Source: Piscicola geometra
Lineage: Eukaryota; Annelida; Clitellata; Hirudinida; Piscicolidae
DNA: 64,000 nucleotides
Direction of reading: 5' to 3'
NCBI GenBank assembly: GCA_943735955.1
Contig: OX030957.1
Span: 197,501-261,500 of the forward strand
The notes beneath the pieces are model-generated. The model was not told the origin of the DNA. It saw only the letters and a program-made list of their open reading frames with translations, and ran no database searches. This document shows, piece after piece, positions 29,101 to 46,500 of this stretch. Every line of letters starts with the position of its first letter. The stretch's first letter is position 1. Both the position numbers and the translations under genes were made by a program.

Positions 29101-31474
29101 CCACTTCCCAGACAAGTCACTCTGCCACCACCACCATCACCGCCCCCTCACCCACCATCACAGCAGCTCCCACCACCAACACGAGTGGCAACTATGGCAA
29201 CTACTACGGCAACTACCACCCCTACAACTGGGGCTACATGCCGCAGTACGCTATGCCCTCTTACCCCACCTTCTTCCACCCCTTCTACCCCCACTACCCC
29301 CCCATGCCTGCCCACTTCCCCCCCTTCAACTTCTCCACCAACCCACCTCCCTCCACACCCTCCACTACACCCACCACCACCGCCCCCACCACTACTACTA
29401 TCATGACGACGACTGCTGCCCTGCCTGAAGCATCCAGATATTGCAGGTTCTACATCTTCATGGTCGACTCGCCAGAGACCCTCCTTCTCGAGGTGCCTCC
29501 TCACTCTCATCGTCATTTTAGTTATTTTTTATATTTCAAATTGAATGTTTTTATTAGCATGGCTCAAGTCAGCTGCACCATCATCATCACCACCAGCATC
29601 ACCACCACCATCATCACCACCACCATCATCACCACCACCATCATCATCACCACCACCATCATCACCACCCCCATCATCATCATCACCATCGCTATCGCCA
29701 TCATCACCATCGCCATCATCACCATCGCCATCATCATCACCACCATCGCCATCATCATCACCCCCATGCACAACACACACAGAGGCACCTTGAGAACAGC
29801 GGTCTCAAACGCTTCGACCCGCACAACGTCTCCCTCCTCCACTACACCGGCAACTTCGAGTGCCAAGTCTTCGTCCACCACCCCCTCCTGCCCTCCCTCC
29901 ACCACCTGGCCAACCTCCTCTCCCTCAAGAGAGACCCTAGGCTGTTCTTTGTGGACTTTGGCAGCGTCGAGGACGTGAAGGAGAAGAGGACCAAGCCATT
30001 GTTGCCCAAGGGGGGTGTCGTCCTCCTCGATCTGGCTGTTCTGCTCGCCTGTCATCCTGGTCTGCTCTTCGCTTCACACACACACACGTACACAGACGTA
30101 CACACACACATGTACACACACACACACACACACACACGTACACACACACACGTACACACACAGACGTACTGGAGGGTCTGTGCAAACACCTGCACAGCAT
30201 CTGCAACGACGAGGTCTCATGGCGCCTCATCACCACCTCCCATGTCTTCACTGTCATCAGTTCTCTCAGGTGCTGATGATGATGATGGTCATGATGATGA
30301 TGGTCATGATGATGATGATGATGATGATGGTGATTAGAAGGATGAGGATGATGATGATGATGATGATTGAACGACAGCAAGCAACTGAAGGAGAGCAAGC
30401 CGGAAGAGTGTGCCAGACTGACCAAATTGAAAGAAATCCTTTCAACGCACCAATCAGAAGGCCTCCTCAAACTCATGAACAACCAATCACAAGCCACTGC
30501 CACCCCTCCAGACCAATCAAATGCGTCCACGCCTGACGAATCAGAAACGTCCATTTCAAAATCGTCTGAACAACCGACCAATGACAAAGAGGCTGTGGAT
30601 GAGACGACGAATCAGGAGGCAGATGAAGGGGTGGCTGAACTGCCAGTGGTTGAGTCCAGCAGCGACTACTTCAACTACTTCCTGCGTCTGCAGCAGCAAC
30701 ACATGCACACCTACCGACACTTTGTCTTCATCACTGGTCAGTGCACCCTCAAAAAGCTTTTGTAGCATCCTTTCCTCATCATCATCATCATCACCATAGT
30801 CATCATCATCACCATAGTCATATCACCATCATCATTATCTTCATCATCATTATCGTCATCATAGTCATCATCATCATCATCATCCTTTTCGAACACGGAC
30901 ATATAGCAAGCACCCCCATCCACCCTCACCCTCCCTCACCCCCCCCGTCACAGACACGGCCAGGAGCGACCCCTCCTCCCAGTGCTTCCTCTCCAGCGGC
31001 ATCGAGGTCTTCGGCGTGGTCGACTTCATGCACGCTTTCGCCTCGCAGACTGTCAGCCACTCCCAAGAAGGGTCCTTCGAAGGTGTGCCATTGTTGTGCT
31101 ACTGCGATTGATTAGGTCAATTAGGGCTGTTAATTGAGTCATTATAATTAAGTGGTTTGAGCTATAAGGTTGATTAGGTTAATTGGTTGGCATTACTTTC
31201 GTCCATCTCAAATCCTTTTGAGTTGTTTTAATTACCTTCCTCCATTTGGATCATCATCATCAGCATCATCGTATGATAGACTCAACCCATTAGACCATCT
31301 CACGTTCACTAATGTATATCTAATTACTTTCTAATCAACAGAAAACATTTATTAAACAAACAACTGACTCAACCAACTGATTCCTTCTACGTCACAGGAC
31401 TCAGCACAAGGATGTCGTCAGAGACCTACCTGGACGCCCCTCCCTCCCTGTGCGCCCAGTCCATTACCTTCTGA
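26185..31474 (+). CDS. Large nuclear protein with TASOR-like C-terminus and long poly-His tract
   Basis: Seven exons join in phase to about 1402 residues: 26185-28479, 28752-29492, 29558-30059, 30164-30269, 30378-30736, 30954-31082 and 31398-31474. Exon 1 is a single 765-residue frame. It has a charged N-terminal half that I do not recognise, then a Lys/Arg-rich stretch (~483-515, likely nuclear targeting). Exon 2 holds CDFSDSLHHF and a Tyr/Pro-rich segment (~910-960). Exon 3 opens with about 55 His in 64 residues (~1019-1082), then FECQVFVHH and RLFFVDFGSVEDV. Exons 4-7 give GGVVLLD, a helical region, YFNYFLRLQQQHMHTYRHFVFITD and a SGIEVFGVVDFM end. The C-terminal order matches my recollection of the end of TASOR, the HUSH scaffold. 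The TASOR pseudo-PARP N-terminus is not seen. Gene model strong; family name moderate. Confidence 0.75.
28480..28556 (+). repeat. GTGGGTGG/CTCGAGTGGGTGG repeat at the exon 1 donor
   Basis: Several CTCGAGTGGGTGG or GGTGGCTGCATG units begin at the donor of exon 1 of the TASOR-like gene and extend the open frame 30 codons past the likely splice site. Confidence 0.6.
29576..29767 (+). repeat. CAY codon array encoding poly-histidine
   Basis: A mixed CAC/CAT array with rare CGC, CAG, CCC and TAT codons within exon 3 of the TASOR-like gene. It codes for about 55 His in 64 residues. The upstream acceptor (TATTAG) and downstream conserved sequence are in the same frame. Confidence 0.8.
30077..30163. 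repeat. (CA)n array in intron 3 of the TASOR-like gene
   Basis: Imperfect CACA/GTACACAC array of about 85 bp that runs directly into the acceptor CAG of exon 30164-30269. Confidence 0.9.
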
Positions 31475-31994
31475 GGGGTGCCATCATCATCATTTGCTGT
31501 CCATCTTTGTTTCTTCAATATCGACAAATAATTCACTCTTAGAGTGGACGTTGATTATTATTATTATTATTATTATTATTAAGGTTTTTTTTGGTGGATT
31601 ATTGTATTTGAATGCATGACTGCTAGACCGAGTCTCTTGTTAAGAAACCATTTTGAAGTTAAATTTAGTTCACATTTATTCGGAATAAGGAGAGGCACAT
31701 TTCCTGTTCTAAGTCTCCAAGAAGTTTATATGTCAAATTCCCGAAGAAATTCCTTTGCGTTATTTTGAAGAGCTGAAACCGCATGACAGCAATGTGACCA
31801 CATGGAATATGTCCCACCATCAACTTTAAAGGCATCAGTCCATCAACTTGTGTAAGACTTCATGTTGAAGATGACGGATCTTTGCTTAAAAAGCGATGAA
31901 ATGAGTGTGTTCCAAGTGGGCTGAAGAATACAGCTTGAGAAATGTCACTTCGTCAGACACTCTTCTGCTTTCTACCGGTGAGAATAGACATTTC

Positions 31995-32175
31995 ATAAAT
32001 ACCATTCTCATCACCATCTCCCCTTTCATAATCCCCCTCTCACTCATCACCATCTCCCCTTTCATAATCCCCCTCTCACTCATCACCATCTCCCCTTTCA
32101 TGATCCCCCTCTCATTCATCACCATCTCCCCTTTCACGATCCCCTTCTCTCACATCACCATCTCCCTCTTTCATC
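31995..32175. repeat. 36-bp minisatellite
   Basis: Four to five copies of a 36-bp CT-rich unit containing TCACCATCTCCCCTTTCA. Its length is a multiple of 3, so it translates as a 12-residue repeat on the minus strand, but no gene context supports coding. Confidence 0.92.
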
Positions 32176-32402
32176 CCAACCACCAAGCAATATTGACAGC
32201 ATCTGTTCACTGCACAAACTTCGATCGAACCAACTGCAGCATCATCATCAGCACCCCCATCAGCATCTACATCAGCTTCTAATCTATTGCAGGACAAGTG
32301 TGTGTGTTGTACCTTCAACCTATCCATACTTCAACTCTAGCAATGAAATATCACAATTCTCAATAGCGGCCAGTGATGACGATTCGTGACGTGTGAGCAA
32401 CA

Positions 32403-32408
32403 ATAAAG
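32403..32408 (+). terminator. Candidate polyadenylation signal of the TASOR-like gene
   Basis: AATAAA about 930 bases after the stop codon. I noticed no nearer canonical signal. Confidence 0.35.
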
Positions 32409-32489
32409 ATTTCAGTTTCTCGTAACTTTTGTTTTCGTGTGAGTTTGTTTCCTTGCCTGTGACTGCACCAAGAAGTTGCAGTTGCTAAC

Positions 32490-36941
<4,452 letters not shown>

Positions 36942-37423
36942 GGAATGATCATCAGGCGCCTTGACTAACTTTGAAAATGATTTGGGAATATTCAAAAGCT
37001 TTAAAATACTTTAAATTTGGTTGACGGTGGCTCTAAAGGCTTTGAGGCGCGCATGTCCATTTAGTTTAGCGTCGAATTGCATTACGCTTCTGCATAAAGA
37101 AGAGAAGCATGCAAGGCGCCATTGTCTGACTGCGCTTAAATCTTCTGCATTCACCGAAAGAGAGTTTACAGCTCGCAACTCTGCAGTGAAACACTTTGAA
37201 CTCTCCGTCGGCATCTCCCTCCAACCCACCAAACCCTCCACAGAGTATTCACGCATCTTATTCAATATACTTTTATTTTACTTTTCGACATTTTAGTTTT
37301 TTTCGTTTCACTTTCCATCCTTTGCTTGGTTTGCAGCGCATGAAAGCTTGAATTCAGTCCTGTAACACACCTCGCAACAGATCATTTTCATTTTACAGTA
37401 TGAAATAACTACTCGAATGTGTT

Positions 37424-37429
37424 AATAAA
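37424..37429 (+). terminator. Polyadenylation signal of the REEP gene
   Basis: AATAAA followed by a GT-rich stretch (TTGTTTTTGTGTG), 480 bases after the stop. It defines a 3' UTR of roughly 36942-37450. Confidence 0.6.
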
Positions 37430-37465
37430 AATTGTTTTTGTGTGTTTTTTTCGATCTTCATAATC

Positions 37466-37801
37466 CTAAAAATCTTTAATTATAATATAATATAAATATA
37501 ATATAAATATAATATAATTATAATATAATTATAATATAATCATAATATAATTATAATATAATTATAATATAATTATAATATAATTATAATATAATTATAA
37601 TATAATAATAAAATATAATAATAATATAATATAATAATAATATAATATAATTATAATATAATTATAATATAATTATAATATAATATAATTATAATATAAT
37701 ATAATTATAATATAATATAATTGTAATATAATATAATTATAATATAATATAATTATAATATAATATAATTTTAATATAATATAATTATAACATAATATAA
37801 T
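37466..37801. repeat. AT-only minisatellite (ATAATATAATT units)
   Basis: About 335 bp of ATAATATAATT and ATAATATAATATAATT units with one or two G/C bases, just beyond the REEP 3' UTR. Confidence 0.95.
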
Positions 37802-39250
37802 TATTCGTTTCGAGGCGACGTGTGTTGAGCCTTATGACGTCACGAGACTACTCGCATATTTCCGTGGGAGGCGAGCAACTCGGAAAGGAGAAGAAAGCAG
37901 AGTGGCGCAGTGGTGAGAGCCTTGTGGTCTGAATTCCAAAAGCTTCTATGTCTCAAAAATGTCCCTGATAGTTTCAGCCAACGTTTTTTTGCAATTATAA
38001 ATTAACTAAACAGTTTATATATTTAACGAATTAACTAATTAGTAGCAACAGAAACACAAATTTAATTATTTAAATGTAATAAAAGGTTCTTCCACACACG
38101 GACATCGATTCCAATAGATCGGTGGACGACTGAAAAGTTTTTTAAAACATTAAACGGAGAAGGTTGGGTTATTGCGCTATACACATAAAATGGCGTGTTC
38201 TTTTGTGGTTTACAGCAGTGTAATGACCACAGAGCTTTTTTCTACAATTAAATAAATTTCTGAAATGGCGATTTGATTTTTCAAGGCGGGAATATGAAAG
38301 GATTTCAAGAGGGAATTAAGTTTCAAGCTCAACTGAAAACTCAAAACAAGCGATCAAAACAAAAAAATATTTGATTAATTTCGAATAAAAAGTTTATAAA
38401 AGTGAAGTCGCTCTGAATTAAGTCTTCGTGAAACGATCTCGAGCCTTCAATCATACTTTTCAAAAACACATTTAGAAGATTTCATAAGTTGAGAATATTT
38501 TCCTCACGTGTGTATTTCTTAATTAAATTATGTTCAGGAACAAAACAGTGGAAAAACTTCTTTCGGGCGTTGCTTTCTTCCTCGAATTGTCGTTTGCTAT
38601 TCTATGGAGCTTGTTGAGAGATGCTGGATAAATAGTGTTGATGATGAAAAACATTAATTTATTAAAGTTAAAATTTTTAAAGTTTAACAAATCATGAATA
38701 TAGAAAGAATGTATGTTTATTTAAAACGATTTAAAATGATATTTCTTCACATCCAGCAAAGATTCACTGTTTAAAACGTTCTCTTCCTCCTCTCACTACA
38801 AAGCCACCATGCATCATGCTCTATTATTCGTGCTCATTTCGTTGAAAACCTCATAATCCTCGCTTATTAATATTGATATTAGGCCTGATTATGTATATAA
38901 ATTCGAGCTGGCAACGACCAGATATACACCAACTCAGTGTCGACATTTTTTTCCTGCTACTTTTTCATCTTCTTAATTGTCATTCTTCTTTCTGAAGGTC
39001 TTTCTTGGTGACCTTTGAACTCTCCGTCACATCCCACCATGCTTCCACCCTCACACAGCACTTTGACGAGACACCCAGCTCTTTCCGACTTCCTTCTCTC
39101 ATCTTTTCCGAATTTCTCTTGAATTTGAGAAAAAACCGCTATAGAAATCTATTTGATTGATTGATTGATTGATTGATCAAGAATCTGCCAATAGAATGAT
39201 GCTCTGAAATTGTGAAACCAAGACACGTGCACGCATACCTATGGTATCTC
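37802..39250. other. Noncoding stretch
   Basis: No supportable exon. It holds a tRNA A-box-like motif (TGGCGCAGTGG, 37903-37913) and a retroposon-like 3' tail (39115-39178). Confidence 0.5.
39115..39178 (+). mobile_element. Retroposon-like 3' tail ending in (TTGA)n
   Basis: TTGAATTTGAGAAAAAACCG then CTATAGAAAT and five ATTG repeats. It shares its layout with the tail at 7205-7256. No coding part found. Confidence 0.4.
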
Positions 39251-39283
39251 TGTGTGTGTGTGTGTATTCTTGTGTGTGTGTTC

Positions 39284-39581
<298 letters not shown>

Positions 39582-40947
39582 ACTACACGCGTGTGGAATA
39601 AACCCTGCTAAATCCTAGTTCTTTGTATTTGCTTTTGATAATGATGATGGTTGTGGTGGTTATGATGATGGAGAAGAAGGTAGTGGTGATGATGATGATG
39701 ATGGTGGTGGTAATGATAGGGATAAAACTAATGAAATGATAAGAGTCTGCTATCTTTCATAGCTCTTTTATGTCTGTTCAGTTGTGTTAGGACTCTGCTA
39801 CACAATATGTTTGCTTTGGTCGCTGCATTGTCATCACTGGAAATCCTTTAGAAAGTCTCCAATAAAGATTTTGTACTTTAAATATAAAATATTAAACAAA
39901 GTGAAAAAAATAAGTTAAGAATTAATTAACTTCGGTTTAATTTATGAAACATTGAAATAGCAGAAAATATTCGAGTTATTTCTGCAAAATATTTAAAAAC
40001 ACATTTTTGTGTGTGGAGATTTAGGAAAACGAATTGATAAGCGGCAGCGAAAAGGAGTTATAAACAGCTTTCAACGCTTCCTGAGCAATTTGTCATGCGG
40101 AGAAGTTGATTTAAAGTGATTGTTAAAATCAGTAAAAGAAGTCATTTAGAAATGTCTGTAGTCATTTAAAGAGCTTAAAAAGTCAATGATGTAAGTAAAA
40201 GCAGTGGCAGGCATTTAAAACTATTTTGTCTTCTCGATGAGTCAGCGGAAACCATTTCTGATCCGCTTTCTCTGCAAATGCAATCTCAAAGCCTCTCTCA
40301 AACTCAAATGTCTTTAAATCAATTTTTTGATTTTTTAAATATCATGTTGTATGTATTTCAATTTAAAACTATCGAAAGAACAGGAATTTATGTTTCGAAA
40401 GAAAAAACGTAATTTTAAACAGTTGAAGAATGCGAACGGGAAGAAGTGTGTGGAATTTGACAAAAAGACATCGATCATGATGCGCTACAAAAATAAAAGT
40501 TTGAAAAATCATTTTAAATGAAAAAGAAGAATGGAACGAAAATAGAAGAGTTATTCACAGTCGAATCTTATTTACTCTCGAGCATGCAGCATTTGTCAGA
40601 GCGAACGGGAATTATCGGCGAAAAATTATTTTTCAATTTGTTGAAAAGTTTCTTCAAAAGCATAGAAAACATCAGCTGGCAGTGCTCGAAACTACCGTTT
40701 GGTTGTTAGTTGGAGGGGGGAACACAAGAGACATGGGGGGAAGAGGGGGGAAGACAAGAGGCATGGGATCCTCTCCACAATTCTCTTTACGCAATGTCCC
40801 TATTTTTGATCAATAACTCCAACTTTCGTTCATTACAACTCTTTTCTAATCTCTTTTTATGAAGTATTTTTCATCTTCAGTACACGAAAAATATTTTCTG
40901 TTTTAATAATCAACTTTTGTTGATGTTTTTGGCTATATTTAATTTTT

Positions 40948-40950
<3 letters not shown>
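39582..40950. other. Noncoding stretch
   Basis: AT-rich with a short (GAT)n/(GGT)n block at about 39637-39715. I see no exon, RNA gene or element. Confidence 0.5.
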
Positions 40951-40978
<28 letters not shown>

Positions 40979-41724
40979 GTCTTTATTAATCACGGTTTGA
41001 CAGACGCAGGCCATGTTACATGTTGCATAAGATAATAGTAGATAATTATAGGATACTGATGCTAATGATAATGGTTTAAAAAAAAAAATACTACAAGACA
41101 AAGGATATGGTGAATAGGTAATAATAATTAAGTAGATAAATAAGTAATAAGAATCAGAGATGATAATATAAATATAAATGTAAACTATAGAATGTGAGAT
41201 TTAAGAAGACGAGGGAGGAATGTTTTACTTTCAAGCGTAGTATATATAGGGATATTAAAATTGTGTTTACGGGGTCTTAAGTTATGAGTAGATTTTTTAA
41301 GGGGGGGTAAGAAATTGTGAAGAACGTGGTCAGAGTTATTAGATATTTTAAAGAATAATTTGGTGTCTAAAGTGGTAAACATAGAAGTGATAGATGGGTA
41401 GAAAGAGGGAAGGTAGTTAAGTCTTATGAGTTTATTAATTAGGGACTGGAGTTGCTTAATGTGTGGCTGATTAGCAAAACCAGACCAAGAAGGAGCTGCA
41501 TACTTAAGGTGAGAGATGATGAGGGACTCAGTGATGTCAAAGAGTTTGGCACCAAAGAGTCCATGGGAACGGATTGTTTTGATGGCATGAAAAGTTTGAA
41601 AGCATTTATTGATAATGTGATCTATGTGTGGTGAAATGTTAAGGGTGTCAGTGAATGTGATACCTAAGATAGTGAGTTTGTTAGTGCGTTGAATGGAAGG
41701 GTGTGTGGTAACTAATTGCTTCAA
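40951..41724 (-). mobile_element. 5'-truncated non-LTR retrotransposon (LINE) with poly-A tail
   Basis: Minus-strand frame 41185-41724 (180 codons) encodes the C-terminal end of a LINE reverse transcriptase polyprotein. It has the thumb-like LGITFTDTLNISPHIDHIINK, then HLKYAAPSWSGFANQPHI, and an R-P-R-HNFNIP tail. A 3' UTR follows with AATAAA just before a run of about 28 A on that strand (T-run 40951-40978). The frame is intact to its stop but has no palm/YxDD region, so the copy cannot be autonomous. The clade (jockey/CR1-like) is a guess. No clear target-site duplication found. Confidence 0.85.
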
Positions 41725-42387
41725 AAATAAAGATTACTCCGGTCATTCACATGTTATATCTTTCTTTTCAAATGATTTCGTTTTTTACTGCCAAAATATC
41801 CCATAAATTTGAGTTTGTAAAGTTGATATTTCTCGCTTTTCGTACATTATATTTTTGTATTGTTCAATTGTGAAATATAAGAATAATGAAAAAATTAAAA
41901 TTTATTTTTTCAATAGAATCTATGAAACATTCTCAATAAATTAGAAAAAATCAATTTCAATATTTATTGATAAACTCATTTCAGCTTTGCTCTCAGCACT
42001 ACTTTCATTGTTTAAATGTTTGTCAAAAAATTGAAAGTAGAAAAATTTATTTTTTAGAAGATATTTTTCGAGAAAATGATCTTCAAAATGGAGACTTTCC
42101 AGCACATAATAACACAAGAGAGTACAAAAACTTGTTTGAATTTTTGAAAGTTTTTTTTAAATACTTAAAAATGCAAACAAAACTAAGCTAATTTCATCGC
42201 AAAAATTTTGTTTAAAAATTTAATTTTTTCAACAAATACTTAAAGCATATTTTGAGGCCTATTCCAAAAAGTTGACTTGTTATTGCTCTTAATTGAAACG
42301 TCAGAGAATGCATCGCCCCCAGAGGACTCCTCTCATGAATTAGTGCGGCCAAGCACCTTCACCAACGTTTTCAAAGTTCCACACTGC
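41725..42387. other. Noncoding stretch
   Basis: AT-rich. No supportable feature. Confidence 0.5.
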
Positions 42388-42715
42388 TATCATCACCACC
42401 TCTTCCCACACTACTATCATCCCCACCTCTGTTCACACTACTATCATCACCACCTCTGTTCACACTACTATCATCACCACCTCTGCCCACACTACTATTA
42501 TCACCACCTCTTCCCACACTACTATCATCACCACCTCTGTTCACACTACTATCATCACCACCTCTGTTCACACTACTATCATCACCACCTCTGCCCACAC
42601 TACTATCATCACCACCTCTGTTCACACTACTATCATCACCACCTCTGCCCACACTACTATCATCACCACCTCTGTTCACACTACTATCATCCCCACCTCT
42701 GCCCACACTACTTTC
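42388..42715. repeat. 27-bp minisatellite (CACACTACTATCATCACCAC core)
   Basis: About 12 copies of a 27-bp unit with TTC, GTT and GCC variants at one position. Translated frames repeat every nine residues, but no gene context is present. Confidence 0.93.
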
Positions 42716-43343
42716 ATCAAGCCATCATCTTTTTTAACTTCACCACACACCCTCACGAAATCAACCACAAACTCGACACACAAGCCACCAAGCGTCAACC
42801 CTGCTCATACACCATCTATTTTTCCTTATGTTCAATTCTCCATCTTATTTTCAGCACACTCTTCTTCAAGATGAGCGTTAAAGACAACAAGTGAAGTGCC
42901 TGAAGGCGTTGAAACCATTCAAAAGGCCAAGCACGAGATACCAATCTAGCAGAGAAAGAAAATTAAAAAGAATTCAATGCGGAAAAAGTAAATTTAGAAT
43001 TAACTAAACGTGTGAAATAATATTGAGAAGTAAAGACAATCAAGCGATGCTAATGGAAGGTCAGGAGAGCTGGAAGGTTGGGGCATCCTGCAGAAACCAT
43101 GGCAACCACAGTCTTTGTGAGGCTTGCTTTTCGTTCAGAAGTGATTAGTTGGTAGCTAGGCAGCTCTTTTGAGAATTCAATCTGGCATCCTTGCCTCCCA
43201 GTTGCAGCAGAGAGAACATCCAGCATTCCATCGACCACTGCTCATTACCTCCCTGTTATTACTGTAATAAGTTTTACTATTATAACTGTAATTATTAATA
43301 TTAATAAAATATATTATTTTTATTATTATTTTATTTTTATTTT
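42716..43343. other. Noncoding stretch
   Basis: No supportable feature between the 27-bp minisatellite and the second (GT)n tract. Confidence 0.5.
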
Positions 43344-43576
<233 letters not shown>

Positions 43577-46500
43577 GAGGTTCATAAAAGGACGCAGGCG
43601 GGCAGTGCAAGACAAGCAATCGCATCCAGTTCAGTCGAAACGAAGCGATGATATGTTTCATCAAATGTTTCACAAGTTCTGACCAGTTTGGAAGAATTTT
43701 AAAATATTTGTTTTAAATTAAAACTTCATAAAAGAAACATTGCTTTTTCTCAACCTTTTTTTTGAGAACTCGATTTTTTAAATAAAGTAAGTTTTTGGTG
43801 TTTTTAAAACCTATTTTAATTATTCTAAAAATTGGTTTGACAATTTTTTTGAGTTAATTTTTTAAAATTGAATAATAAAAAACCTTATAAACCATTTTTA
43901 GGCCAAAAAGACATCATCGTTTTCCCGTTTTCCGTAGGCTGCGTCCATGGTTAGTGTAAAATATCGATCATTCTTTTTTAAGATGCTAATTTTTGTTTTT
44001 GTAAAAAAATGTTTGTTAAATTTTGTTTTTTGAAAACACTTTTTCGGCTTTTAGGTTTTCAAACAATTTATAAATTGGAAAAATTACTTTTCAAATTATT
44101 TTTAGAATAATTAGAAATTTAGAAAAAAGAATTTACGTGTTTTCTTAGAGCAAACAAAATCCACACAATTTTTTTTTGTTAAATAGAATTTCTAATGTGG
44201 TTTTTAACTCTTTTTCTTTTTTTTCTAGTTAAAAAATCAAGTGACATTTTTCATCGTTTCAACTCGATTAGAGGCTCCTTAGAAGGACCAGGCCGCCTCT
44301 GGCCTCATTACACATCAATTCTTTATTCGCCCTGCACTTTTACACTTTCATTTAAAAGCTTTTCAATTTAAATTATTTAAATTTCACTTATTTATAAACA
44401 TTTGCGATAAAACTTGATTTTCAAACGTGTTGAAGAAATTCTTGAATGTTTTTTGTTTAGACACTCATTAAATCCCTCAACACAAATATTATGTGAATTA
44501 TGTCTCTCACGCATCTCAAATAAATTTAAAATGTTTAAATAGTTTCTTCTTATTTGCTTCGTCTTCTAAAATTCTTTTGCCTTCTTAGCTTAAATAAAAA
44601 TCATTAATTTTTCTATTTCCTACATTCTTTTTGGCGATTAATTTTTTTCATAAAATAATTTTTTTTCTTACATTTTCATTCGTTTTTCTTAAAGTTTTTT
44701 ATTCAAATTTTTTCTAAGTTTTTTCAGGTCTAAAGTCACACCGAAGCTTCCAACTTTGTCATTTTTCAAAATAATTAAGCCATTAGTTCATTCGAAAAAG
44801 TTGAAAAACTTTATAATTTATCTTTTTTCGAAGTAAAAACTTAACGAAAACATAAAAAAAAACAAAAATTTATTTTTTCTTTTACGCATGATCCAACTTT
44901 GGTGCAAAAAGATTCTAGGGCCATGACAAGTGACTCTAAGCATTAGCAAAGGTTTAAAAAATAAAGTTTTGAAAAGAGATGGGTAAAAGAGAACAACTAT
45001 TTCAGTGGAATTTGGAGATTATAAATAAGTTTGCAAACAATTGATAACTGAAAATGATGAATAAAGTGTAAAAAAACAAAATAATCTTGAAAACGTCATC
45101 CTAGAGTTCCAAAAAAGTAGCAAACAAGAGTCTTTGCTTGAATCGCAAAAAATCTCTGAGATGAACATGCCTTCTGCTGCAGCTCCTCACCGCCTCTTTC
45201 CCTTTCCTCACACTCTTCTGAGTGCCTTCCTGCATGGATGGCTGCCATTCCGCCTAGAAATAATTCATTTACTTCGCGTCTGAGCACTTTGCACCAGCCC
45301 TGCTCGGTACCCGGGTCTTGAGATTCAGACCTGCTGCCATTCTTCCTCTATGCATACCAATTCTTTTTTCTTTAAATTTTTTTCCAAATTTTTTTCTCCG
45401 CTTACATAAGAGAGGGGAAGCAAGAAGGGCAGCAGCAAATCAATGGCGGTGCATTATTATCACGAAGACCTCTCTGATGTTTATTAAGATAAAGCGAGCG
45501 CACAGTTTTACGATATCGAATCTAATGTAGAAGCTATAAAAATACAATAATAATCATAATTATTATAATACCAATAACTATAATCATAATTAATTTGTGA
45601 ACAAAAAATACTAATACTTTTATTATTACTTCAAAAATAAAATGTCCACACAAAGTAATAATACAAGCACCCGTTTGAAAAGCTCATTAAATATTTTAAA
45701 ATAATGAAGTCAATTAATGTTGAATTTTAAAGCTCGCACATCTGAAATCTAATCGAGATGACGTGGTGTCGACCCGAAGGCATTTAGATGAAGGCTCTAA
45801 CCAAGTTACCTGCTGCTTTGGCATTCTGCTAAATGTTTTCTGGTGATTATCAAACACTAGTTTGAGTGATGACCAGCATTTGCGAACCCGTCCCTCGACG
45901 GAACATCATTGGCGTCGTTACTTTTTATGCTTTTTCGTTTTAATTTGGTCTTAGCGTCGTTTTCTCAGAAATTCTGAATAATTGAGTATTTCTCAATCAA
46001 ATAAGCGTGTAGAAGATGTTTGTCACAATTTCTGAATATTTAATTGAACGCTTTTTGAAAATATTTCACAAAGAATTCCAAGATCAATTCGTCGTGATCA
46101 GAAAGAGAAAGTACGTGCTGTGAGCCTCCTAGGCAAATAGAAGGCATACTCGAAAGACATCGTTTATATCGACTTTCCTGCACGTTTACAACACTTTGAA
46201 ACAAAAGACGAAATTTTCAATAAATAAAAACAAAAATAAAAGTTTTCATCTGGTGAAATAAAGAACTATTGGCGTTCAATTATTTAAAATTTTGGAATTT
46301 ATTTCCGAGATTCAGAATATACAATTAATAAGTTTTTTAAGTAAAATTTTTTTTAAATGTTTAATCCAGAAATCTGTTATAAGGGTAAAAAACATTTTTG
46401 AAGAAAACAAATGTTTATAATTAAGTTTTTTTCTTCAAAATAAAGTGAATGTTTAAACCTCTATTATAAAAACAAAGCCACAAGTATAATTTGCTTCAAA

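Larger units (their letters stand above)
31475..32489. other. Spacer between TASOR-like and REEP genes
   Basis: 1015 bp holding the TASOR-like 3' end, a (TTA)n run (31555-31580), a 36-bp minisatellite and a likely AATAAA at about 32403-32408. The REEP start codon is only about 80 bp further on. Confidence 0.55.

Noticed and set aside
31886..32137. Possible repeat protein with a 12-residue MKGEMVMSERGI unit
   Set aside because: It is a 36-bp minisatellite between two genes, with no exon signals.
42277..42894. 205-codon frame with HHHLCSHYY repeats
   Set aside because: Translation of the 27-bp minisatellite. Flanks are noncoding on both sides and no splice partner was found.
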